The notes: generated by a model not told the origin, from the letters alone. Shown: positions 8,665 through 17,392, numbered from the stretch's first letter. The stretch is 64,000 nt of DNA from Gordonia sediminis (GCA_004193205.1 RZUM01000011.1:1-64000), one strand, 5' to 3'. Numbers and translations: made by a program.

Positions 8665-9327
8665 GTGAGTTCACAGGCAAAGAGACCGACGCTCGCCGAA
8701 GTGAAGCGCGACGTCACACGGACACGTCTCATCGATGCGGCGCTGACCGCGATCAACGAGAAGGGCTACAACGCGACCACGGTGGATGACATCGCTGCGG
8801 CCGCGGGGTGTAGTCGCGCCACCGTGTATCTGTATTTCACCGGCAAGGCGCCGATCATGATCGCGCTGCTCGACCGGCAGTTTCCCGAGGTCATCGAGCT
8901 GTGTCGCGTCCTCGACGGCGAACTTGCCGGTGGCATCGACACGGCTTCGATGAGGGCACGGCTGTACGACTCGATTCATGTCTGGAGCTCTCAGCCCGGG
9001 TTGTTGGCCGCATTGCACGCAGCCATGCTGACCGACCCGGAGGTGGCCGCGTGGATGGTCGATCAGGAGAACGCAGTATTGGATTCGCTGCCTGAGTTTT
9101 TCGCATCGTTGGCCCCGGACGATGCGCAGCGGATTCGCGAGCGTGCCGTCATTCTGGGGAGGATGACCCTTGCGGCTTTCAGTTTGCCGCACCAAGCCAC
9201 CTCTCCCGGCGCCGCCATCTCGAACGAGGAAGAGGTCGCCGACTACCTGACTGAGCTGTGGACTCAGTTGTTCCAGCCCGGCATGACGGTCGGCGACGCT
9301 GGAAACAGCGCGGTGGAGGTGGGCTGA
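8665..9327 (+). CDS. TetR family transcriptional regulator
   Basis: Predicted regulator of 220 aa with a TetR N-terminal helix-turn-helix at residues 20-65: RLIDAALTAINEKGYNATTV, then DIAAAAGCSRATVYLYF. The ligand-binding half is related to the TetR at 15098-15709 (both end in a YLTELW helix), so the two are likely paralogues with related ligands. The GTG start at 8665 has GAGGG about 6 nt upstream. It is divergent from the SDR at 7603-8439 and probably represses that gene and itself. Confidence 0.82.
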   Translation: MSSQAKRPTLAEVKRDVTRTRLIDAALTAINEKGYNATTVDDIAAAAGCSRATVYLYFTGKAPIMIALLDRQFPEVIELCRVLDGELAGGIDTASMRARLYDSIHVWSSQPGLLAALHAAMLTDPEVAAWMVDQENAVLDSLPEFFASLAPDDAQRIRERAVILGRMTLAAFSLPHQATSPGAAISNEEEVADYLTELWTQLFQPGMTVGDAGNSAVEVG

Positions 9328-9634
9328 CCGGGGGCGGAGGTCATCTGAGCCCGAATATTTTGGCGACCGCAGAAAACGCGGCGCATCAACGAAGAATCCG
9401 ATCGGGGCGCCTCCCGCGATGTCGACACCGTGAACAGCGGCTTCGGTTATGTGCCTTCGTCATCGCGAACAGGCTTGTCCCACGCGACAACGCAGGAGTC
9501 GCCTCTGCATGTGATTCCGGAGCCACCAAGTGGTGTCAGGCTCTGTATCGGTCGCGGATCTCGGTCGGGAGCGCGATCGACAGCCCGCGTGTTCGCGCCG
9601 GCCGGCAGATCGTCGGTGGTGGTGTCTGCGCCGT
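9328..9634. other. intergenic stretch with no recognised gene
   Basis: About 300 bases between the convergent TetR and DsbA-like genes. No coding frame and no strong hairpin were found. Confidence 0.4.
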
Positions 9635-10303
9635 TCATAATCGCTCTGCCACGGCCCGCTCGAGGGCTTGCCGGAAGACGTCGGCCTCCTGGGCACCGGA
9701 TACGCCGTACTTGCCGTCGATGACGAAGAACGGCACACTGCCGATTCCGAGTTCGCCGGCACGTGCGATGTCGGCGCGCACCGCGGGCAGGAACTCCTCG
9801 TTGGTGAGCGCATCGCGCAGGGCGTGCCCGTTGAGTCCGATCTCTGCTGCCAGGTCGACGAGTTCGGCGATGCTGCCCACGTTGCGCCCTTCCTCGAAAT
9901 AGGCGGCGAGCAGGCGGTCGTTCATCTCGGCTTGCTTGTCGTGGCCCTCGGCGAAGTGGATGGCCTGCTGGGCGAGCAGTGTGTTTGCCGGCTGCAGGTT
10001 GTCCCAATCGAAGTGCAGGCCGAGTTCTTCGCCGATCCCGTTGATCATGGCGAATCTGTCCCGAACTTGTCGTGCGGGAAGGTTCATCACGTCGGTGAGA
10101 TACTCGGCGTACCGACCGTTGTAGTCAACAGGTGGGTCGGTGTCCAGTTGGTAGGAGTGGTACTCGACATCGACGGGCACACCGCCCGATGTGATGTAGG
10201 CGTCTCGGGCGGCTTCGAACTTGCGTTTGCCTATGTGGCACCACACGCAGGTGACGTCGGACCAGATGTCGACTGTGACCCGGGTTGAGGTGGTCGGAGT
10301 CAT
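9635..10303 (-). CDS. DsbA family oxidoreductase (FrnE-like)
   Basis: Predicted cytoplasmic protein of 222 aa with a thioredoxin fold carrying a helical insertion. The N-terminal strand VTVDIWSDVTC runs into the active site C19-V-W-C22, and the cis-Pro loop is in GIGSVPFFVIDGKYGVSGAQ. This is the DsbA/FrnE group, which includes 2-hydroxychromene-2-carboxylate isomerase relatives; the CxxC indicates a dithiol oxidoreductase rather than the isomerase. Its ATG overlaps the stop of the upstream quinone oxidoreductase by 4 nt, so the two are co-translated. Confidence 0.8.
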   Translation of the reverse strand: MTPTTSTRVTVDIWSDVTCVWCHIGKRKFEAARDAYITSGGVPVDVEYHSYQLDTDPPVDYNGRYAEYLTDVMNLPARQVRDRFAMINGIGEELGLHFDWDNLQPANTLLAQQAIHFAEGHDKQAEMNDRLLAAYFEEGRNVGSIAELVDLAAEIGLNGHALRDALTNEEFLPAVRADIARAGELGIGSVPFFVIDGKYGVSGAQEADVFRQALERAVAERL

Positions 10304-11277
10304 GCCGGCACCGTGACGACCAGTTTACCGACGGGCCGATCACCGATGAAGTCTTCGTAGGCGTGCTGTGCGTCGTCGAGCGGGTAGGTTCGCGCGATGA
10401 CAGCGCGGATGCCACCGTCGACCGCGAGTTCCGCGAGCTCGCTCATTCCGCCGAGGTCGGCGTTCGCGTCCGCAACGTACTCCACGGTGATGTCCTGGCG
10501 AGAGATATCGTCGGGATTCGGCGGTGGCGGAACAATAGTGAGCAAGCGTCCGCCGGGCTTGACGGCGGCGACGGCGTCATCGAGCGCATTCCCGGGTAGG
10601 GCCACGTTGAGTACGACGTCGACATCGGCCGGGTACTCGGATGCGTCGAACCCGATCACGTGATCCGCGCCGAGTGCCTTGATCTCGTCGGTGTCTGCGG
10701 GGTGGGCGGTGGCGGTGACCTCTGCGCCTGCGCCGGCCAGCATCGTCAGCAAGGCGGTGCCAACCGCGCCGGTGGCTCCGATGACGAGCACACGCTCACC
10801 GGGCCTGACTTCGGCACTCAGCGCAAGGGCGCGCGCGGTGAGCCCGGTCGTCGCCAAGGCGGCGGCGTCCTCGACGCTCAGCTCGGCAGGCCGGTGCGCG
10901 ACGAACGGTGTGTCGGCGCGGACGGTGAGGTACTGGGCCATCGCGCCGGTACCCGTCGGTGAGTTCGGGCCTCCGAACGCGGCCATCGCGGCAGCGGTGG
11001 TGTAGCCGAACACTTCGTCGCCCACCGCGTATTCACTGACGCCGTCACCCACCTCGACAACGATTCCGGCGAAATCCGCACCCAGCACGTGCGGGAAGGG
11101 GATCTGCACGAATTGACGGAGGTCGCCGCGTGCGACGCGCAGATCGGCCATGTTCACCGCCGTTGCGGCAATGCGCACGAGAATCTCTCCTGCGGCGGGT
11201 GATGGTGTCTCGACCGCAGTCACCTCGTAGGTGTCGGGCCGACCATAGTCGCGGGCGACGAGTGCCTTCATGCTCAT
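10300..11277 (-). CDS. NADPH:quinone oxidoreductase-like medium-chain dehydrogenase
   Basis: Predicted MDR protein of 325 aa. The N-terminal GroES-like domain contains IPFPHVLGADFAGIVVEVG, and the Rossmann domain has the VIGATGAVGTALL loop near residue 150. No catalytic-zinc Cys/His or structural-zinc Cys cluster is present, which places it with zeta-crystallin/quinone oxidoreductases rather than zinc alcohol dehydrogenases. It is divergent from a TetR gene, with two matched operator-like repeats in the gap, and is coupled to the DsbA-like gene. A role in detoxifying quinones or enones sensed by the TetR is inferred. Confidence 0.8.
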   Translation of the reverse strand: MSMKALVARDYGRPDTYEVTAVETPSPAAGEILVRIAATAVNMADLRVARGDLRQFVQIPFPHVLGADFAGIVVEVGDGVSEYAVGDEVFGYTTAAAMAAFGGPNSPTGTGAMAQYLTVRADTPFVAHRPAELSVEDAAALATTGLTARALALSAEVRPGERVLVIGATGAVGTALLTMLAGAGAEVTATAHPADTDEIKALGADHVIGFDASEYPADVDVVLNVALPGNALDDAVAAVKPGGRLLTIVPPPPNPDDISRQDITVEYVADANADLGGMSELAELAVDGGIRAVIARTYPLDDAQHAYEDFIGDRPVGKLVVTVPA

Positions 11278-11294
11278 GTGTCGATTCCTTCCTT

Positions 11295-11354
11295 AACGGA
11301 CCGTATGGTCACCTTATGGAATCGACGCTACGCTAAACGGACCATTGGGTCAAC
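11295..11354. promoter_or_regulatory. two copies of a GACC-N4-GGTC operator
   Basis: AACGGACC-gtat-GGTCACC (11295-11313) and AACGGACC-attg-GGTCAAC (11336-11354) are two copies of one element. Each has GACC/GGTC arms, and the copies are 41 bp apart, about four helical turns. They fill the gap between the divergent oxidoreductase and TetR genes. Confidence 0.7.
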
Positions 11355-11374
11355 ATACTGGTATTGTGGGCTCC

Positions 11375-11953
11375 GTGACAGATGTGAGGGCGCCTCGTGC
11401 CGATGCCGTGCGCAATCGCGCACTGCTACTCGATGCGGCGGAATCTGTGTTTGCCGAGGATGGTCTGGACGCGTCGGTTGCGGACATCGCGTCCCGTGCG
11501 GGGGTGGGCAAAGGCACGGTGTTTCGCCACTTCTCCTCCAAGGAGGAACTGCTGGCGACCGTGGTGGTGCGCCGGCTGGAGAAGCTCATTGCCGACGGGG
11601 AGCGACTGGCCGCCACCGCGCCGCCGCAGACGGCGCTGTTCGATTTCGTCACCCTGGCCGCCGGTCAGCAGCAGGACGAAGTGTCGGTGCTGGCCAGTGT
11701 CGATGCTGTCGGTGAGCAGCTCGCAACTGCCCAGGCTCGTCTGTTTGATCTCATGGAGCGGCTGGCGGCCGGCGCGCGCAGCGCCGGAGCACTGCGCGCG
11801 GATGTTTCGGGCGAGGACGTGGCGCTGCTGATCTGTGCACCCGGCCACGTTGCGGGCTTCGCCTCGAGCGAGGACCCGCAGCTATGGCGGCGTTATCTGG
11901 GCATCATCATCGACGGGCTCAGGCCGGAGGGGGCACACCCGCTCGACAGGTGA
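11375..11953 (+). CDS. TetR family transcriptional regulator
   Basis: Predicted regulator of 192 aa. The HTH covers RALLLDAAESVFAEDGLDAS and DIASRAGVGKGTVFRHFSSK. A TTG at 11345 keeps the frame open, but GTG 11375 fits the family start better and lies just beyond the second operator copy; GTG 11384 is another option. It probably controls the divergent quinone oxidoreductase and DsbA-like pair and itself. Confidence 0.78.
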   Translation: MTDVRAPRADAVRNRALLLDAAESVFAEDGLDASVADIASRAGVGKGTVFRHFSSKEELLATVVVRRLEKLIADGERLAATAPPQTALFDFVTLAAGQQQDEVSVLASVDAVGEQLATAQARLFDLMERLAAGARSAGALRADVSGEDVALLICAPGHVAGFASSEDPQLWRRYLGIIIDGLRPEGAHPLDR

Positions 11954-12031
11954 CCGATCTGGCCGATTCGCTGTCGATACTCCCTGTGGTCGCGTCGTTC
12001 GCACCCTGCTGAGTGCGAACGACCGGGTGAC

Positions 12032-12730
12032 TCATAGGGACAGCACCAGCTTCTCGACCGGTCCAGAGAGCATCGCCTTGACGCCGGCGCTGACCTCGTC
12101 GACGAGCACCTCCGGTTCGCCTGTGGCCACTCCGTCGAGGACGCGCTTCGCCACCTCGGCTGGAGCGAGCTTGGGGCCGGGAAGGTCTTTGGTCATGTCG
12201 GTCTCGGCGAGTCCGAGGTGGACACCGGTGACGGTGGTGTGTTGAGCCGCGAGTTCGAGTCGCAGTTGGTTGGTCAGCGCCCACAGTCCGGCTTTGGATG
12301 CACCGTAGGCACCCGAGCCGGCGATCCAGGAGAGCACGGAATGGATGTTGACCAGCTGGCTGTGCGGCGACTCAGCCAGCACCGGTGCCATCGCCAGCGC
12401 CACCCGCAACGGGCCGATCGTGTTGATGTCGAAATGAGTGATGATGTCGTCCCACGATGTCGACAGCAGCGGGGTGGGGACGGAGAAGCCGGCGTTGTTG
12501 ATCACCAACGTCGCGTCCGGTACGAGGGTAGGGAGGCGGTCCACCTGGGCGAGGTCGGTGACATCGAGTGCAATCGGATAAATCCTGCGGTCCTGGGCCG
12601 GCTGGGGGTCGCGCGCTGTGACGTAGACGCGCTTGGCGCCGCGAGCGAGGAGTTCGTCGGTGAACGCGGCTCCCAGGCCGCGCTGACCACCGGTGACCAG
12701 CGCGATCGTCTCGGTAAAGTCAACAGTCAT
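12032..12730 (-). CDS. short-chain dehydrogenase/reductase
   Basis: Predicted SDR of 232 aa with TGGQRGLG at residues 13-20, the NNAG motif in VINNAGFSV, Ser in NIHSVLSW, and catalytic Tyr/Lys in YGASK. The PG-motif segment reads LGLAETDM, which allows NADP use. The open frame runs far upstream to 13693 but across the divergent TetR gene, so ATG 12730 with GGAGG 8 nt upstream is the start. It is divergent from the TetR gene at 12800, with a 7-bp inverted repeat between them. Confidence 0.82.
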   Translation of the reverse strand: MTVDFTETIALVTGGQRGLGAAFTDELLARGAKRVYVTARDPQPAQDRRIYPIALDVTDLAQVDRLPTLVPDATLVINNAGFSVPTPLLSTSWDDIITHFDINTIGPLRVALAMAPVLAESPHSQLVNIHSVLSWIAGSGAYGASKAGLWALTNQLRLELAAQHTTVTGVHLGLAETDMTKDLPGPKLAPAEVAKRVLDGVATGEPEVLVDEVSAGVKAMLSGPVEKLVLSL

Positions 12731-12759
12731 GGCAATGTCCTCCGGGATGATGCAGTAGA

Positions 12760-12781
12760 ATAGATTACGTAGACAATCTAT
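12760..12781. promoter_or_regulatory. inverted repeat between SDR and TetR genes
   Basis: ATAGATT (12760-12766) and AATCTAT (12775-12781) are perfect 7-bp arms with an 8-bp spacer, in a 69-bp divergent gap. It is the obvious operator candidate for the TetR at 12800. Confidence 0.6.
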
Positions 12782-12799
12782 ACCAGCTGGAGGAGAGCA

Positions 12800-13378
12800 G
12801 TGCCAAGGGTGTCGCAGGAGGTCGCCGCGCGAAATCGTGCGCGGATGGTGGACGCGGCGTCTCGTCTGCTCCGCGAAGGCGGTGCCGAAGCGGTCACGGT
12901 GGCCGCTGTCACCGACGCGGTGGGGCTGACGCAAGGGGGCTTTTACAAGCAGTTCGAGTCCAAGGAGGCGCTGGTTGTCGAGGCGCTCGAGCTGGCCGTC
13001 GACGAACGCCGTGAGCGGGCGAGGGTTGCTCTGGGAGATGCTGCGGCGGAGAGTTTTTCGTCTCGTTCGATGGTGGTGGAGAGCTACCTTTCCACCGAAC
13101 ATCGCGACACGCCCGCGCAGGGATGTCCGGTCAGCGCCCTGGTCACCGACGCCGCTCGACATCGCGACGACGACTTCGGAGCTGCGTTCAGCGCAGCGGT
13201 CAACGATCTGATCGATGTCATGTCGGACGGTGTGAGTCGCGATCAAGCGATCGTCGATGTGACTCTGATGGTCGGTGCGGTGGCTCTCGCGCGGGCGGTT
13301 GCCGACCCGACGTTGTCGGAGGAGATCTTGGCGGCCGCCCGGAGAGCGATCGGCCGAAGCGGCACCGCGACCGCGTAG
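12800..13378 (+). CDS. TetR family transcriptional regulator
   Basis: Predicted regulator of 192 aa. The HTH includes MVDAASRLLREGGAEAVTVA and AVGLTQGGFYKQFESKEAL, and the core has the CPVSALVTDAARH motif of the AcrR-like TetR subgroup with a TetR_C-type ligand domain. The GTG start at 12800 follows GGAGGAGA by 4-5 nt. It is divergent from the SDR at 12032-12730 and convergent with the amidase-like gene, from which it is separated by a bidirectional hairpin. Confidence 0.82.
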   Translation: MPRVSQEVAARNRARMVDAASRLLREGGAEAVTVAAVTDAVGLTQGGFYKQFESKEALVVEALELAVDERRERARVALGDAAAESFSSRSMVVESYLSTEHRDTPAQGCPVSALVTDAARHRDDDFGAAFSAAVNDLIDVMSDGVSRDQAIVDVTLMVGAVALARAVADPTLSEEILAAARRAIGRSGTATA

Positions 13379-13415
13379 ACGCGTCGGGGTTCTGCGACGG
13401 CTTCGAGACGCCGAA

Positions 13416-13446
13416 GTCCGGTCGCGCCTCGATGGCGCGACCGGAC
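13416..13446. terminator. bidirectional hairpin between convergent genes
   Basis: GTCCGGTCGCGCC (13416-13428) pairs perfectly with GGCGCGACCGGAC (13434-13446) around a 5-nt loop. It sits between the TetR stop (13378) and the amidase-like stop (13465) and probably terminates both. Confidence 0.75.
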
Positions 13447-13464
13447 CTCGAGGTGTGGTCAGTG

Positions 13465-14886
13465 CTACTGGGTGGCGACCTCCGGCCGGGGCATCGGATG
13501 TGCCTGCTGGATGGCGCGTACAACTCGCAGGGCGAGGTCTTCGCGACCCGGGAGTGCCACGACCTGCAGCCCCACCGGTAGTCCGTTGCGGAATCCGCAG
13601 GGCACCGAGATCGCGGGCAGGCCGAGGAAGTTGCACATTCCGGTGTGCACCGAGTAGGACGTCATTGTGTAGTGACGACCGCCGAGCCCCCACTCCGGGA
13701 GCGTCCGTGGCTCCATCACCGTGGTGGCGCTGATGATCACATCGTGGCGTGACAACACGTCACGGAACGTCTGCCAATTTGTCCGCCTGAGCTCGGTTGC
13801 GGCGATCACGTCCGCGGTGGTCGGCGGGCCGTCAGGCGCCGGAACGGAGAAGTCCGAGCCTCCCGTCCAGCCCCAGGCCTCGTCCGCCCGTCGCTGGCGT
13901 TCGGCCAGGGATTCGGGGTCGATCGGCGGTGTGTACCCCATGCCGGCATTGACCGCGGAGAGCATGAACATGGCGGGTCGAACATCGCTCCAGGCGTCGT
14001 CGATGGCCTCCACCTGCGCGCCGTGGTCGGCCATCGCGAAGGTTGCCCGACGGGCGAAGTCGACGACTCCGGCCGATTCGTCGACCCACTGTTCGCGTGA
14101 CCAGCCGAAGTCGTCGGTCCAGGCGAGACGCAGGCCGTCGACGCCATCGTCGATGTGGGCGAGATAGTCCGGCGGGTCGGTCTGAGTGGAGATGAAGTCG
14201 CGGCCGTCCGGTCCGGCCATGACCTGCAGTACGAGTGCGGCATCACGGGCATCGCGGGCGATCGGCCCATCGGTGGAAGTGAGCATGAGGCCGGGGTTGA
14301 CGGGATCGAAGTGCGGGACCAGCCCACGACTGGGGTTGACTCCGATGACTCCTGACCACGACGCGGGTAGGCGGGTGGATCCCGCTCCGTCCATCCCGAT
14401 GGCAATAGGGAGCATGCCCGCTGCAACGGCCACGGCAGATCCGCGACTGGAATTGCCGGAGTCGCGGTCGAGGTTCCATGGATTTCGCGGGCGATCCAGC
14501 GGTTCCCAATGGTAGGTCGCGGTGGTCCCCACCAGTATCGCCCCGGCTTCTCGCAGTCTCTCGACGAAGAGTTCGTCATATTCGGCACTGTCGATGCCCC
14601 ACAACGGGTTCTCGAAGCCCGCGAGCATGTGTCCGTCCATGACGGCGGTGGGGACTCCGTGCAGCGGACCCAATTCGGAGCGGGGTTGCTCGGCTGCCTG
14701 CTGATCGGCTCGACGGGCCTGTTGGCGTGCCGATTCGAGATCGAGTTGGTGGAATGCGTGCAATGTGGGTTCGAGCTTCTCGATCCGGCCGATGAAGTGC
14801 TCGAGCACCTCAACCGCGGAGATCTCCCCCTTGGTCGTCAATTCGGCGATTTGCCAGGCGGGCATCCATGTCAGGTCTGTGGTCAT
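13465..14886 (-). CDS. amidase signature family protein lacking the catalytic lysine
   Basis: Predicted protein of 473 aa with the whole amidase-signature fold. The cis-Ser lies in SGNSSRGSAVAVAAG (Ser146/147) and the nucleophile is Ser170 in DGAGSTRLPAS. The Lys of the Ser-cisSer-Lys triad normally ends the motif GVPxxxKD; here it is GVPTAVMD with Met83, a one-base change from AAG to ATG. The glycine-rich loop also differs (GNSSRGS against GGSSGGS). An active amidase would hydrolyse amides or anilides, which would fit the aniline-type oxygenase 5 kb away. The Lys loss argues for an inactive or altered enzyme. It is divergent from the TetR at 15098. Confidence 0.75.
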   Translation of the reverse strand: MTTDLTWMPAWQIAELTTKGEISAVEVLEHFIGRIEKLEPTLHAFHQLDLESARQQARRADQQAAEQPRSELGPLHGVPTAVMDGHMLAGFENPLWGIDSAEYDELFVERLREAGAILVGTTATYHWEPLDRPRNPWNLDRDSGNSSRGSAVAVAAGMLPIAIGMDGAGSTRLPASWSGVIGVNPSRGLVPHFDPVNPGLMLTSTDGPIARDARDAALVLQVMAGPDGRDFISTQTDPPDYLAHIDDGVDGLRLAWTDDFGWSREQWVDESAGVVDFARRATFAMADHGAQVEAIDDAWSDVRPAMFMLSAVNAGMGYTPPIDPESLAERQRRADEAWGWTGGSDFSVPAPDGPPTTADVIAATELRRTNWQTFRDVLSRHDVIISATTVMEPRTLPEWGLGGRHYTMTSYSVHTGMCNFLGLPAISVPCGFRNGLPVGLQVVALPGREDLALRVVRAIQQAHPMPRPEVATQ

Positions 14887-14998
14887 TGGCTTCTCCGATT
14901 CGAATCACGCGCAGCTGTCGGATGTTGCGTGCATTACTGGGCTGCGTTCGTGTGCTGCCAACCATAGTGTCTTCCATCACAACAGGTCAACTAGGTGA

Positions 14999-15013
14999 TA
15001 GACAGAGCGTCTA
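14999..15013. promoter_or_regulatory. TAGAC-N5-GTCTA inverted repeat
   Basis: TAGAC and GTCTA are perfect 5-bp arms with a 5-bp spacer, between the divergent amidase-like gene (start 14886) and TetR gene (start 15098). The same half-site recurs twice upstream of the acyl-CoA synthetase (15758-15792). Confidence 0.5.
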
Positions 15014-15097
15014 TAAACGACATGATGCGTATGGCTCTGTGAGGCGCTGGGCATTGATGATGCGGTGTGCCGAATGGCTGGATGACATGATCGGGGC

Positions 15098-15709
15098 ATG
15101 GCCGACGCACGTAAGCAGTCTCGACTACAAGACAAGAAGCGCAATCTCACCAGGTCGGTCCTCTTGGACGGTGCCTATGAGACGTTCGAAGCCAAGGGGT
15201 ATGTCGCGACCACGATCGATGACCTGACGGCGGCCGCGGGCTGTGGGCGTGCGACCTTTTACCTGCATTTCAATAGCAAATCCCAGGTCATGGTCGCGCT
15301 GCTGGAGCGCGAGTTCCCGGATCTGGGGGCGGCCGCGGCGCACCTGTCGGAGTTGCTCGCCGACGGTGTCGATTCCGGGGCGTTGATGTCCGATCTCGCT
15401 GCGACGGCAGCCGAGTGGGGTGCGCACGCGGGGTGGTGGCGGGCGGTCCAGGTCGCTCGGCTCACCGATCCCGATGTGGAGCAGTGGCTGGTAACGCGTC
15501 TCGGCGACGCCGTCGACGTGATGCAGACCGCATTCGCGATTCGGGGGACAAAGGCACGCAAGCGATTTCGCGCACGCTGCTATGCGCTGGGGGATCTGAC
15601 GATGTCGGCTTTCAGTATTCCGGCGCAGGCGGGTGCCCAAGTGTCCGAGGCGGACCTTGTCGAGTACCTCACCGAATTGTGGGCCGAGCTGATCGCCTCG
15701 TCTCGGTAG
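15098..15709 (+). CDS. TetR family transcriptional regulator
   Basis: Predicted regulator of 203 aa. The HTH includes VLLDGAYETFEAKGYVATTI and LTAAAGCGRATFYLHFNSKS. It resembles the TetR at 8665-9327 over its length, including the C-terminal YLTELW helix. It lies between the amidase-like gene (divergent) and the acyl-CoA synthetase (same strand, downstream). Shared TAGAC half-sites on both sides suggest that it controls both neighbours. Confidence 0.8.
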   Translation: MADARKQSRLQDKKRNLTRSVLLDGAYETFEAKGYVATTIDDLTAAAGCGRATFYLHFNSKSQVMVALLEREFPDLGAAAAHLSELLADGVDSGALMSDLAATAAEWGAHAGWWRAVQVARLTDPDVEQWLVTRLGDAVDVMQTAFAIRGTKARKRFRARCYALGDLTMSAFSIPAQAGAQVSEADLVEYLTELWAELIASSR

Positions 15710-15757
15710 CGAGTGCGCCGCGCTCGCGCGGAGGTGGCGACGGTGCGTCAATCCACA

Positions 15758-15792
15758 TAGACATTGTGTCTGTCATGTGGATAACATGTCTA
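15758..15792. promoter_or_regulatory. TAGACA/TGTCTA operator region of the acyl-CoA synthetase
   Basis: TAGACA (15758-15763) faces TGTCTA (15787-15792), and AGACA-ttg-TGTCT (15759-15771) forms a tighter repeat inside. The region ends 43 nt before the synthetase start and shares its half-site with the repeat at 14999-15013. Confidence 0.5.
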
Positions 15793-15835
15793 CAAAGCTC
15801 TTCGCTGTAGCGACCTCTGAACCGAAAGGACAGTC

Positions 15836-17392
15836 GTGAGCCAGGACCACGTTCGCCAGACCATCCACAACTGGTTGACCATCTATGGTGCGCCCGACGC
15901 GCAGGTCGCCGATCTGTTGTGTGACCGGCATGATCCCGCAGCGGTGGCGTTCACCTTCGTCGATGCGGATCTGTCGATGTCGCACATGACGTTCGGCGAA
16001 CTCGCCGAGGAATCCAAGCGCCTGGCCACGGTGCTCGCCGACCGTGGCGTGGGCCGCGGTGATCGCGTGCCCGTCCTGATGGGGAAGCGGCGCGAACTGG
16101 TGGTGTCGCTGCTGGCCATCATGCGCCTCGGCGCCGTATACGTTCCGCTGTTCACCGCGTTTGCCGCCGGTGCCGTGAAGATGCGCGTCGATGACGCTGC
16201 CGCCACGCTGGTGATCACCGAGCCGTCGCAGCGCGACAAACTCGCCGGGCTTGGCGTGGACGTGATCGAAGCCGGGTACGAACTCGACGAACTGATTGCG
16301 TCGAGCCTGCCGATACCCGAGTCGGTTGCCGTGGGTGCCGACGGCGCGATGCTGCAGCTCTACACCAGCGGCACGACCGGAAAGCCCAAGGGAGTGCCGG
16401 TGCCGGCCCGTGCACTGGCTGCCTTTCACTCCTACATGCACTATGGGCTGGATGTAGCCGCGGATGATGTGCTGTGGAACGCGGCCGACCCAGGATGGGC
16501 GTACGGGCTGTACTACGGGGTGCTGGGCCCACTGGTGACGGGACGGCCGAACATCCTGTTCAGCGCGGGATTCTCACCGGATTCCACTGTTGCCGTCATG
16601 AAGACGTGCGGTGTGACGAACTTTGCGGGTGCCCCCACGATGTATCGGGCGATGAGCAAAGGTGCCCCGATCGAGGGGATCGAATTGCGGCGTGCGTCGT
16701 CGGCCGGTGAGCCGTTGACACCCGAGGTCAATGAGTGGGCGCGAGGAGCGTTCGGGACTGAGGTCCGCGATCACTATGGGCAGACCGAACTCGGCATGGC
16801 CATCTGCAACAACTGGCATCCCGACGTCAGCACGCCGGTGAAGCCCGGGTCGATGGGGCAGCCGTTGCCGGGGTTCGTGGCGGGGACGGCCGATGGGCAG
16901 CTGGCGATCGACGTCGAGTCGAGTCCGCTGATGTGGTTCACCGGATACTACGGGCTACCCGAGAAGTCGGCCGAGAGGTTCACCGACGACGGAAAGTGGT
17001 ATCTGACAGCCGACACCGGGTATGTCGATGAGGACGGGTACTTCTTCTTCACCGCCCGCGATGACGATGTCATTCTCGCCGCCGGGTATCGGATCGGGCC
17101 GTTCGACGTCGAGAGCGTTCTGATCACTCATCCGGATGTGGCGGATGTGGCGGTCGTGGGGCGTCCCGATCCGGAGGGGATTCGGGGTGAGGTCGTCGAG
17201 GCGTTCGTGGTTCTCACCGATGGTGTCGAGGGCACCGCGGAACTGGCCGATGCTCTCGCTCAGTTGGTGCGCACCACGTACTCCAAGCATGCCTATCCCC
17301 GCGAGGTGCATTTCGTCGATGCGCTGCCCAAGACGCCGAGCGGCAAGATCCAGCGGTTCCGGTTGCGGGAAGCATCGTCGACAACCGCTTGA
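15836..17392 (+). CDS. acyl-CoA synthetase (AMP-binding)
   Basis: Predicted protein of 518 aa in the ANL superfamily, closest in pattern to acetyl-/medium-chain acyl-CoA synthetases. Motifs are the P-loop YTSGTTGKPKG near residue 180, the YGQTE motif (DHYGQTELGM), the hinge TARDDDVILAAGYRIGPFDVE, and the C-terminal lysine in PKTPSGKIQRFRLR that adenylates the substrate. It activates a carboxylic acid with ATP and CoA. The GTG start at 15836 has GAAAGGA 6 nt upstream. It sits downstream of a TetR gene with shared operator half-sites, so it is probably induced by the same ligand. Confidence 0.85.
   Translation: MSQDHVRQTIHNWLTIYGAPDAQVADLLCDRHDPAAVAFTFVDADLSMSHMTFGELAEESKRLATVLADRGVGRGDRVPVLMGKRRELVVSLLAIMRLGAVYVPLFTAFAAGAVKMRVDDAAATLVITEPSQRDKLAGLGVDVIEAGYELDELIASSLPIPESVAVGADGAMLQLYTSGTTGKPKGVPVPARALAAFHSYMHYGLDVAADDVLWNAADPGWAYGLYYGVLGPLVTGRPNILFSAGFSPDSTVAVMKTCGVTNFAGAPTMYRAMSKGAPIEGIELRRASSAGEPLTPEVNEWARGAFGTEVRDHYGQTELGMAICNNWHPDVSTPVKPGSMGQPLPGFVAGTADGQLAIDVESSPLMWFTGYYGLPEKSAERFTDDGKWYLTADTGYVDEDGYFFFTARDDDVILAAGYRIGPFDVESVLITHPDVADVAVVGRPDPEGIRGEVVEAFVVLTDGVEGTAELADALAQLVRTTYSKHAYPREVHFVDALPKTPSGKIQRFRLREASSTTA

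Noticed and set aside
12032-13693. A 553-aa open frame ending as an SDR
   Set aside because: Only the last 232 residues are SDR-like; the rest runs antisense through the TetR gene and has no protein character.
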